Shown: positions 54,280-64,000 of the stretch, one piece after another
Layout of the letters: each line of letters starts with the position of its first letter
Position numbering within the stretch: the first letter of the stretch is position 1
Origin: Corbicula japonica
Lineage: Eukaryota > Mollusca > Bivalvia > Venerida > Cyrenidae
Direction of reading: 5' to 3'
Length of the DNA stretch: 64,000 bases
Assembly (NCBI GenBank): GCA_038501625.1
Contig: JAZAYU010000201.1
Coordinates: 434,001-498,000, forward strand
Notes under the pieces: model-generated
Told to the model about the DNA's origin: nothing
Database searches by the model: none
What the model saw: the letters and a program-made list of their open reading frames with translations, nothing else
Translations under genes and position numbers: made by a program

Positions 54280-54900
54280 GGAAAAACTAATTCCAACCGA
54301 ATCTGTCACATGTCCCATATTCGGCTGAAGGGTGTGACGTATTCGACCGAATATATCACAACATGTGACGTATTCGACCGAATATATCACACGTGTGACA
54401 TACGTTTTGTGACATATACGGTCTAACAACGCGCGATGAACGATTTGTCAACGTAAAGCGAGCGTGGTAAGCTTGTGACTAACGTGAAACGCTTTAATGA
54501 CGCTCAATAAACGCCAAAAGGACGTTCGTTTCACTTTAGTCACACGATGCATGCACTAGGGGACCGTTTAGCGGTCGTTTGCAATTCGCCTTAGAGTCTT
54601 TCCTGCAAAGAGTAACAACGAAGAAACGCTAAAGTAACGACTGACAACCATTAGCCGAACACAACGCTCGGCGAAGTTTTGTACAACGTTCTAAAAACGT
54701 TCTTTAATGTTCTTCCGCGTTTACAAATAAACCTTCAAGAACGCTCGTCCCAGTGGGAACCTATGTGAATGTTCAAACTTATTTCCGGACCTGCGTTCTC
54801 CGGCGATTTCCGGCAATATCCGACGTTCACTAGCGTTCACACAACGCTCGTCTGGCGTTACCCCATCAACCATGGGCGCCTACCAACGTTTCCAGACACA
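54280..54900. other. ACG/CGT-rich patch, probably a decayed DNA transposon
   Basis: It has tandem 'gtgacgtattcgaccgaata' words (54336, 54364) and then many aacg/cgtt words. In texture it is like the Harbinger relic at 38-39.5 kb. No ends or protein were identified, and no HExxH coding was seen on the minus strand. Confidence 0.35.
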
Positions 54901-54952
54901 GAACTCTGACCAGAACGTCATGGTGTGGCGGCCCCAATATGATATAACTTAC

Positions 54953-55004
54953 TTTGGCTGTTCCTTGCTGTAAAATGGAGGCTGCAATATTCCTGTTGGA
55001 AACA
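54953..55004 (-). pseudogene. M13 peptidase copy: FP.GILQPPFY exon
   Basis: The acceptor GTATCAG and donor GTAAGT. FPTGILQPPFYSKEQPK is the near-invariant M13 'FPAGILQPPFF' block that precedes the catalytic HExxH exon. The exon itself has no lesion. The HExxH exon that should follow toward lower coordinates was not found. Confidence 0.9.
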
Positions 55005-55681
55005 CTGATACCACAGATATAGAGAATACGTTAAAATCACTTGTTCGTTTTAACTTTTAACAAACATTGAATTCAATACATACAACGATCTCTTGAAATT
55101 TTGCAATGCTGAGTATTTAGGTTCAGTAGATGTAACACTGGTTACTATTGACCACTTAGCTTGCCCTAATACACCCCTCAAAACATGACAATATGCACAC
55201 CCGAAACACATAGGACAAGAAACGCTGCTTTTAAAATAATTATTTTATACATAAAGAAATTAGAAACGCAAAATCTGCATTTTACACGAAATATATATTT
55301 TGTATATAAGAAAAACATCGCAGTCATAACCGATGAGGCTAACCTCTTTTAAGTAGACATATCAATTATATACCTTTGTATCCTACATACAAGAGTTTGC
55401 AGAAAGTTATATGCAAAACTGATTTGTAAGAACAACAAATGAGAACTCACTAGGTAAATTGAAAAACACTGACGTTGTATATTCTTTTTAAGAAGTTGCA
55501 AAAATGTTCAACACATAACTGGTAAATTAAGAGAACACCTGATAATAGGGTCAAGATAACAGTCACTATGAAATAAAGATTTACAATACAATCCAGTGGT
55601 TAACATCATAATTATTAAAAGAACGTCTATGGGTAATATCGGGTGTATTAAACAAAGCTAGAAATAAAACAAGGGTCTTAC

Positions 55682-55740
55682 TGATGTTATTGAGGACGGA
55701 ATTGTAAAATGCAATCACATTGGACGGAGCCATAGTCCAG
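55682..55740 (-). pseudogene. M13 peptidase copy: W...VIAFYN exon
   Basis: The acceptor TTTTTTCAG and donor GTAAGA enclose 1 + 19 codons + 1 without lesion. WTMAPSNVIAFYNSVLNNI matches M13 'W.m.P..VNAYYxxxxNxIV'. It joins the next exon in phase to give NNIMFPTGILQPPFY. Confidence 0.85.
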
Positions 55741-55982
55741 CTGAAAAAAGCAAACTCTGATAAGTTGAATAATTTTTATTGGAAGAAACGAAAAAATATC
55801 AAACTGCATTAATTTAATTTTATAACTCCTATATACACGTAATATGTTTACAAGCATGTTTTGACTATTATAATCATAATTAATCGTTAACAAGAAAAGA
55901 GTTTGAAAATCTTTAAGGTAAACTGGGAAGTTAACTAACTGCAAATGAACTGTCGTATTACTGTTGCCAGTTTAGCTCACAC

Positions 55983-56091
55983 ATTTTCATCCTAGTTTCC
56001 CTCAGATTTCTCAGTCCTCTTCACGCATTCTATTGTAAATTGGACGACACATTTTGGAAATATTCAGTGCGATAAAAAGATTTATGGTTAT
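55983..56091 (-). pseudogene. M13 peptidase copy: YF.N exon with two in-frame stops
   Basis: The acceptor TTGTTGCAG bounds the exon on the right; the donor is GTGTGA or two bases further. It reads NHKSFYRTEYFQNVSSNLQ, then TAG and, three codons on, TGA. It resumes as RNLRETRMK, matching the M13 'YFxNxxxxxxxxxxxxLxxLRxPVDxxxW' stretch. Two compensating frameshifts (reading NRMREED between them) would also explain it. Confidence 0.75.
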
Positions 56092-56169
56092 CTGCAACAA
56101 AAGAAATTAACAAGGGTTTACAATGTCATTACCTCAGACCTCACACCGACTGAGATAACGGACCTCCAA

Positions 56170-56294
56170 AGATCATAATCTGGAGACCAGTCTCAATCTC
56201 AAGCATCTGATTGGCTGAAATGGCGACAGGTGTTCGTTTCAGCCAATCAGATGCTTAAGATTTGAGACTGGTCTTCAATCATACGTTTATGATC
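56170..56294. mobile_element. Foldback MITE family A copy
   Basis: Both arms are intact (catctgattggctgaaatgg and its complement around 'cgacaggtgttcg'). It lies in an intron of the peptidase pseudogene. Confidence 0.85.
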
Positions 56295-56318
56295 TGTACA
56301 CAATAACTTCCTACTTAC

Positions 56319-56354
56319 ATTTTCATATATTTCAGTAATTGCTTTTCTAAATGC
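56319..56354 (-). pseudogene. M13 peptidase copy: possible short AFRKAI exon
   Basis: The acceptor ATATTTAG and donor GTAAGT enclose 12 codons reading AFRKAITEIYEN. This fits the M13 'IRxAFxxxLxExxW' helix. Its phase does not agree with the exons on either side that I could identify, so intermediate exons are lost or not seen. Tentative. Confidence 0.3.
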
Positions 56355-56529
56355 CTAAATATTTGGTATCAAAATTGAGATTAGATAACAGATAGTTTTA
56401 CTATAGAATTTAAATGATCTTAATGCATACTTTCTTTTGGAATAAAGTATATATTTAACGCCTAAGTGTCTGCTATTGTAATGTGAACGATTTCAATGAA
56501 ACTTTGTTACCATGACTTAAGGAGTAGTA

Positions 56530-56918
56530 GCGGAACTCGGTCAGAAAAGTTTTTTGTGAGGTTTATCGTAACGAATTATTGACAATTTTAACAATAACTC
56601 CACCGGTAAACAAGAAGAGGCCAGGTTTTCATGTTAAGTATTATTGGTGATCGGTATTGAAAGAAATAGCTGGTAAGCAAAAATTTATATTTTTAAGTGA
56701 AAAGGGAATTAATTATGACAAAATATAGTGAAGAGTTATAAAACTTGTCGTGGTAACTGCTGCTGTGATTTCTGACAACTGTGTTAAGTTTCAAAGCTCT
56801 ACCTTGAATGAGAAACTGAACTTAAAAAAAAAACTAAATGAAATGTGGATGCCCGCCCAACGAACGACATTTTCCTAAGATATAACCAGGTTTTTTGTTG
56901 TTTTAGAAAACCTGGTTA
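56530..56918. repeat. Inverted second copy of the 'aaccaggttttct' repeat
   Basis: Its right end is the hairpin aaccaggttttttgttgttt...aaaacctggtt (56884-56918). Leftward it contains the complement of the 'gagctttggaactta' phrase found in the copy at 33.5 kb (here 'gttaagtttcaaagctctac'). Confidence 0.55.
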
Positions 56919-57346
56919 AAAATTTCACATTGTCGGCACGCATATACGTGAATTTGTGCTTTTATTCCTTGTGAAATTAGAACAAAATTGGGCAACGGCG
57001 GTTGTTGCAAATTTTGCATCTCAAGTTTTTTGTACCACAGTATAACGTTCATAAATATATCTTCGGCTATGATTCAATTTTAATGTTCATAATGGGCAAA
57101 ATGTATGTTGAGTGAAATAATACTGGCTCCTGAATAGAAATATACATGTACTGTAGAATGGAAAATAACATGACAGCGTTATCTTTCATGCATCAACTGT
57201 TTTCAAGTTACGTTTCCAGCAATCTCAACTTTAAGTATCCCACCTATTTTGCAAAACGTTAAAATGAAAAAAGAGCTTTGAAATATCTAAACAAAGAAGC
57301 GAAATGCTTAATGATACCAGAGAGTAAGTTAATATAACGAGCATAC

Positions 57347-57429
57347 TTCGTTGTATGAGGTCCCTGAAACTACAATCAAGTTTTGCTTGATTCATCGTTA
57401 TGGACAACGCCACATAGTTAGCTATTACT
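57347..57429 (-). pseudogene. M13 peptidase copy: VIANYV exon
   Basis: The acceptor TTCGCAG and donor GTATGC enclose 1 + 27 codons + 1. VIANYVALSITMNQAKLDC then FRDLIQR matches the M13 'tIANYLxWRxV......LSxxFRD' block. It is in phase with the exon above. Confidence 0.65.
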
Positions 57430-57738
57430 CTGCGAATAAAACAGACAGTGCAAAAGAAATCAGAGTACGTGGTAGAAGGGTCTTAATGATAGTCAAGACA
57501 AAAGCAATGATGAATTCGAGGATAAGGAGACAATGGATAAAAATTAACAAAATCACCGGTGACGCCTTCAATGATTGGAATCACAGAGAAACAGTTATCA
57601 GTACCGTCGACACCTAATCGAAATCTAACCAGAGCAGTACCTTACTTCTTCGAACATCTTTGCGGCGTGTAACTTACATGAACTGAGCGAACTTGTCATT
57701 AAACAACAAAGTACATGTACAGGAAGGAAGTAACATAC

Positions 57739-57795
57739 TCTTTAGGATATTTCCGGAGTACGTTCAGCAGTTTTTTGGAAGTAGGGAACGGATCA
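57739..57795 (-). pseudogene. M13 peptidase copy: LRKYPK exon
   Basis: The acceptor CTACAG and donor GTATGT enclose 1 + 18 codons + 2. It reads DPFPTSKKLLNVLRKYPK, comparable to 'PEYLxKLxxLLxKYxxR' in neprilysins. Its GA overhang joins the A of the next exon in phase. Confidence 0.55.
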
Positions 57796-57889
57796 CTGTA
57801 GTTAGCGTTACATCTATGCCGTCCAAGAACATAATTCCACTGCACTCTTTTACACTATCGGCTCATCACATGAAAAGTGAGTGTAAGGA

Positions 57890-57942
57890 ACGACAACTCT
57901 GCGAAGGAGATTGATTCCACTGATGTAAATAAACCAATCAAA
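57890..57942 (-). pseudogene. M13 peptidase copy: possible FDW... segment
   Basis: After TTTTGAG the frame reads FDWFIYISGINLLRRVVV. This resembles the M13 'F.W..Y.N......I.....VVV' stretch that precedes the next exon. The boundaries are uncertain and the donor is weak. Confidence 0.35.
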
Positions 57943-58248
57943 CTCAAAACAGACGAAAGTATCCAACCAATCGTTTATTTGTATTTCCCTTAAAAAAAGT
58001 CAATGAGTCAATGTTCCAGTCTGGAATTCCTGAACCGTGGAAAATGCGATTTGTATGATAAAGCACTAAACAGCAAGTCATGTCCTGCCTATTTATTTTA
58101 ATTTGTTAAAATTTTTACCGTACTTTTATATTAACGTTACTGACATACCATACCTATATATTTGCGTTAGAATCTGGTTTACCGTACCTTGATATTAGCG
58201 TTTGAATCTAGTTTACCGTACATTTATATGGGCGTTTGAATCTGGTTT

Positions 58249-58386
58249 ATCATAAAACTTATATTTGAGACCAGTTACAGATCTCAAGCATCTGATGGCT
58301 GAAATGGCGACCCTTCGCCATATTAGCCAATCAAATGCTTGAGATCTGAGACTGGTATGCAGATTTAGTTTTATAACATTGGGCCC
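58249..58386. mobile_element. Foldback MITE family A copy
   Basis: Both arms are present, somewhat diverged, with a 'ggcgacccttcgcca' centre. It sits in the interval of the pseudogene where several M13 exons are missing. Confidence 0.8.
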
Positions 58387-58670
58387 AGACACGCATATTT
58401 CACTTTTTACATAATTACTAACGTATATGTAGACATGATTATTTCAAATTTGTTATAAACCACCGGCAAGTTATTTTCATTTTTGTTGTGCATGTATTCG
58501 TGCACAGAACGAGCAATTGAAACAAGTGCTGAGATCATATGGTCGCCGCCATCTTTGAAGCTATGTTTTGTTGACGCACATATACATCCTAGGTCTAATT
58601 CTAACAACTGACCGATGACAACTAGCGACTTAAGGTATTGACTAATCATGGCTCTAATTTCAGAACTTAC

Positions 58671-58798
58671 ATTTATTGATGACCTGTACACTGTCCCTGA
58701 GAACGCGGATTACATTCTGTTCAGATTTGTCGTTTGGTATCACGTGTTCTCCTTCCACGTGCCACAAGCATACATGTAGAAATCCTCGCATGGGTTTA
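58671..58798 (-). pseudogene. M13 peptidase copy: PC.DFY.YACG.W exon with frameshift
   Basis: The acceptor TTATCAG and donor GTAAGT bound the exon. It reads NPCEDFYMYACGTWKEN, the hallmark M13 motif with its two cysteines. It then hits TGA because 'ac' is doubled (gaacacgtg where gaacgtg would fit). In the shifted frame the family sequence resumes as VIPNDKSEQNVIRVLRDSV, matching 'VIPxxxSxxxxFxxLRDEL'. The length of 128 would be 126 without the duplication. Confidence 0.85.
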
Positions 58799-58799
58799 C

Positions 58800-59460
58800 T
58801 GATAAATCCATTCCTTCTAACCCCAAAGATTCCCTTTTTCGTTAATTGTTTTTGGGGTCTTATTTGAATTGGCATGCTAATAAGAAATATGCTCTCTCTT
58901 CCTCTCTTCTTTTTCGCTGCGGGGGGAGGCTGTGTTTTGTGAGTATGGCGATTCCTGATATGCATATTTCACTTTTTTTCTAAAATACGTGCAGCTGCAA
59001 CACAGAAATATTCTTTGAAATGGGTGGTATGTCATATTATATGTCATTCACAAAAGGGTGTAGAACATTGCTAGATCTACATATTATATGTAATATTAGT
59101 TATCTGGCGATATTCTAACATTATCCGCAGTTTGCAAAACATCTATATTATGTCCTGTTTTATCTGTGTGAGCATCAGGAGGTAAAAGATTCCTTAAAGG
59201 CAGTCGGATCGACAGCATTTTCCCCCGCCGCAGCAGTTTGGAAGTTCTGGAGCAAGTATGAAATACATGGTTCAAACGTTCAAAGACAACTGCCGGCCAG
59301 GTTGGAACATGGGTTTTTCAAATAGTCTTCTTGGGCTGAACATTTGACTAAAGTTTCACGATATTAAGTCCAGGGGTTCAAAAGATATGAATCGGACACG
59401 AAATTCATGATTCGAATCCTCAAACACCACTTATATTCGCATGCAAACGACCATACTGCT
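58800..59460. other. Intronic stretch, nothing recognised
   Basis: Between the PC.DFY exon and the TIR element at 59.46 kb I see no exon-like frame with splice signals. The short disulphide exon expected in M13 genes (C.T..C...A..I) was not found here or up to 63.5 kb. Confidence 0.4.
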
Positions 59461-59461
59461 T

Positions 59462-60029
59462 TACAAGTTTTAGCTTTCCAAAAAGCTAGTCGGTCATTAG
59501 CTCAACCTTTTAACAAGACGGCAGAAAAGTTTGAATTTTAAACCACTTTTATTGGATGCCATACAAAAATGTAAGTTTACTTATAGGTATTTCCTCTTTC
59601 GAATGAGATGTATTTAACCTGGTGATTAATCTAACCCTGTTTGCGAACAAGTTAATAAATCTCTGGAAGTAAACCAAAATGGAAAAGTTTGTCAAACAAT
59701 ATATTTGTGTCAGAAAGTGTTAGAAAGCAACGATTATCAAGCTGTAAATATATATCAAAAGCTACAGAATATGTTAAAAACCAAAGTTTTTTCACAGTCA
59801 TAGGGTGGGAGAGAAAAACGTGAACAGTCTGTCAGTGACTCACAGGTATGATAAAGTTGTTCTTTCTGATCTAGATAAATATCGTTAGAATGTTGGTATT
59901 CACTTAGTATGTCTCATGACTTCGAATAACAACCTAAAGCATTGATATCAGAAGTATGCACTACAGCGCCGTCTTTGTTAAAAGGTTATGCTAATGACCG
60001 ACTAGCGTTTTGGAAAGCAAAATTTTGTA
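59462..60029. mobile_element. About 570-bp element with about 60-bp terminal inverted repeats
   Basis: The left end 59462-59522 contains ctttccaaaaagctagtcgg and tcattagctcaaccttttaa. The right end 59968-60029 is its inverted copy with scattered mismatches (ccgactagcgttttggaaag). No transposase is inside. Confidence 0.7.
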
Positions 60030-60831
60030 TTGTCTATTATTGACAGTTGCATGACCCGATTTGATACTTCTGCAGAAGTATGTGTGTTCGCATGTTTCAA
60101 AGATTATTTTGTTGATTCAAAACCAAATTACAACTAAGTAAAGCTTGAACTTGTAGTGTCTACTATTTTCAGTTTCATTACCCGATTTAAGATTTCTGCA
60201 AAACTGTGTGTTCTGGTGTTCCAAAGATGATTTTTACATTCAAAACAGTTAAGCAAAATTATCAAGAAAGTACCGACGGATGTTTCCATATCGAGCTAGC
60301 TAAACTATATAAAACATTCCCTGGGATACCTCTGATCCCCGAGTTTCACAAAATGCTGCACAAGTTCGTAGATTCGTTGTCAGCAAAATAAGTAGCTAAT
60401 CTCTGTTCAGTGTTCTCTACACATTTTTTTTGCTTTGGTTTAATAAATTTATAAGCTCTTCATCTTTTGTATATAATATACAGTGTACATTTACTAGACA
60501 AAATCCATGTACATGTATATGTTTATTGTTCGTTGTCGGAAATATCTTTATGAGTAATAACCCTAGCTGATAAGAAGCTGGAGAGAGGATTTTACAATAG
60601 GTACAGACTCCAAATGTGACGTTCTTCAACAGCCAATAAGAGGCCTCTAGGTTTTTTATAGATAACGACTGAGTAAGAGTCTATCGATAAATAACGACTG
60701 AGTAAGAGTCTAATTATCTAAATTATCCGTTCCGTCTGGAACGTGATCTTTGCTTTACATCACTGTTAACCGGTGTTCAGGTAGAAAGCTCAAGTTTGGT
60801 CGATTATAATATGTCGGTCATCCTCAAGGCC

Positions 60832-62680
<1,849 letters not shown>

Positions 62681-62689
62681 ATAAACAAT

Positions 62690-63148
62690 AATCGTGGGTT
62701 GAGCGCAATAGGGTTGTAACTCCACTTTTTTGAAAAATCACATTTATATGTACATAATTTATAAAATATAAAATATAAGCATGAATTCAAATTGTCATTG
62801 CTGGGGTTTCATTAACAGAAGTCCCCTTACCAGTTACCATGAACTATGAATGGCTTTAAACCAGAATGTTTTGAATATATAGTTGTATTCAAAGATCTCT
62901 TTTGCAATAAAAAATCATTGTTCTCATTAATGTCAAATTTTAGGTGGAAAACGGTTGTAAGTCATAAATTTATAAATATCTTCTTTGGAAATTATTTTTA
63001 ACATTTCTTCTTTATAAGTTTATATGCATATAAACAGAAAAGAATAAACATTCAAATATGAGAAGCACAAATTAGCTTTTTGTTAATACTGAAAACTTTT
63101 TTAAAAAGAAACTTACAACCGTGTTGCGCTCAACCCACCCACGATATA
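62690..63148. mobile_element. Small element with inverted 'gttgagcgcaa' ends
   Basis: The left end cgtgggttgagcgcaatagg + gttgtaa and right end ttacaaccgtgttgcgctca + acccacccacga are inverted copies with a few mismatches. The interior is AT-rich, non-coding, and includes another 'acggttgtaagt' at about 62949. Confidence 0.6.
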
Positions 63149-63581
63149 TGCGCTGAGTAGTTTCCCTGATTTTCTCATTTCCCCTAACCAAGGTAGATAA
63201 CGATGGCTAAAACAACCAAATAATCAAATAGGGATGATACACATTTCAATCAGGTTTACAAATAGTTAAATGGAATGGTTTGACACAAACAGCTCGCTTT
63301 TTAGGCCGTGTACTCCTTTTGCGTCATTAGCAGTAATTTTTTACTTGTCTGACTCGGTTAACACATACACAGTGCTGTAGACTACTTACAAGCTTGAGCA
63401 CAGTCAGCGGTCCCGCTCACAGAACAACAGAACAAAGAAAACGTTTTATTCAAAACATACCCTTCATCCGTCATAAACAAAGACATTTCAATTGTTAATA
63501 CATTGATAAAATTTCTGGATTGGTATGTAAACCAATAACAGAACTTGCGTTTTGTTTCGAAATATCATGGAAGTTACTAAC

Positions 63582-63724
63582 CTGGTGTATTTGCTGCCGA
63601 GTCCTGTTTGCTGTTCGTCACGGCCACAGCGATAACCAGAGCAACAAAGACCAGGAGAAGAAACATGGCCAGGTAAATCAGTCTCTTCTCCAACTTAGTC
63701 CTCTTTTTCTCGCCATCGCTTACA
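63582..63724 (-). pseudogene. M13 peptidase copy: cytoplasmic tail and transmembrane exon
   Basis: The acceptor GTTTTAG and donor GTTAGT enclose 1 + 47 codons + 1 with no lesion. It reads SDGEKKRTKLEKRL and then a 19-20-residue hydrophobic helix (YLAMFLLLVFVALVIAVAV), followed by a Ser/Asn-rich stretch. This is the positive-then-hydrophobic layout of a type II signal anchor, at the position where neprilysins have it. The first coding exon must lie beyond 64 kb. By itself the family is not diagnostic; the context assigns it. Confidence 0.65.
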
Positions 63725-64000
63725 CTAAAACATCCAGAAAAACTGTGTGAAAATAGATTCCACTATCAGCCTACAGGTCTTAATGACGGATGAAATCAGC
63801 AGTGGAAACACAAAAGCCAGAAACTGTCACAAACTGAGATGTGCATACACTTAACATACACAATAAATGGTTTAAATCAGGTGTTTTCTAGGAAGATCAA
63901 AAGGATGACAACAAACATAAACTATGTTGTTTTCTATTTCTTTATTTTTCAGTTTCTTTATTGTTGCCAGTGATGTATTTTTCGGCGTTAGCTGTCTAAG

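Noticed and set aside
58407..58691. 94-codon minus-strand frame (contains HEYMHNKNENN)
   Set aside because: It runs across the donor of the PC.DFY exon into the intron. The His-Glu-Tyr-Met-His string is HExxH-like by chance, lies upstream of where the catalytic exon belongs, and lacks the surrounding GH...GFDD context.
63390..63414. Possible small M13 exon reading TADCAQA
   Set aside because: It has a donor (GTAAGT) but no phase consistent with the transmembrane exon. The cysteine spacing does not clearly match the family.

Overview
This window looks like animal nuclear DNA. It is AT-rich, the genes are split into short exons with GT..AG junctions, the introns are long, and the sequence is crowded with small inverted-repeat transposons, minisatellites and satellite DNA. 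The protein families and the repeat style (folded-back MITEs, 145-bp 'GTCAAGGTCAC' tandem elements, LINE tails) suggest a bivalve mollusc. A dreissenid mussel is my guess from general familiarity with such repeats; nothing here proves it. I see no bacterial operons, no CRISPR array and no convincing tRNA or rRNA gene.

Left third (about 0.46-24.75 kb, minus strand): a divergent kinesin gene with the exon phases agreeing across almost every junction. The start codon is at 24725. The motor is spread over about eleven exons with recognisable P-loop, switch I, switch II, alpha-4/alpha-5 and alpha-6 segments. A coiled-coil exon follows, then a long low-complexity exon made of a coding minisatellite, and one more exon at the left edge, where the gene leaves the window. 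Its introns hold a mariner relic (12072-13058), several foldback MITEs and a 432-bp TIR element.

Middle (24.8-46.3 kb): I found no convincing host gene. It contains a 1.4-kb tandem-repeat element inserted inside a MITE, two LINE fragments, a hAT-like MITE, a 22-bp minisatellite, two copies of a (GAT)n-cored TIR element, and a 1.49-kb PIF/Harbinger relic. A second copy of the Harbinger flanking repeat, 6.2 kb away, preserves the uninterrupted (empty) site.

Right third (46.3-64 kb, minus strand): an unprocessed, decayed copy of a neprilysin/ECE-type (M13) zinc metallopeptidase gene. A transmembrane exon and about ten family-specific exons keep their order and mostly their phases. The copy carries a 2-bp duplication in the PC.DFY.YACG.W exon, two in-frame stops in the YF.N exon, a missing acceptor AG, a 1-bp deletion in the QL.F exon and a C-terminal frameshift. 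No exon encoding the catalytic HExxH motif can be found where it should be. Between and around the surviving exons sit a 3.5-kb satellite of 59/79-bp monomers and a 1.2-kb 18-bp minisatellite, which together leave one 98-bp exon as an island.

I did not find a new enzymatic or defence system. The most interesting signals are the eroded peptidase gene next to expanding arrays, the coding minisatellite in the kinesin, the filled/empty site pair, and the composite foldback repeats. All gene calls come from reading translations and splice sites by eye.
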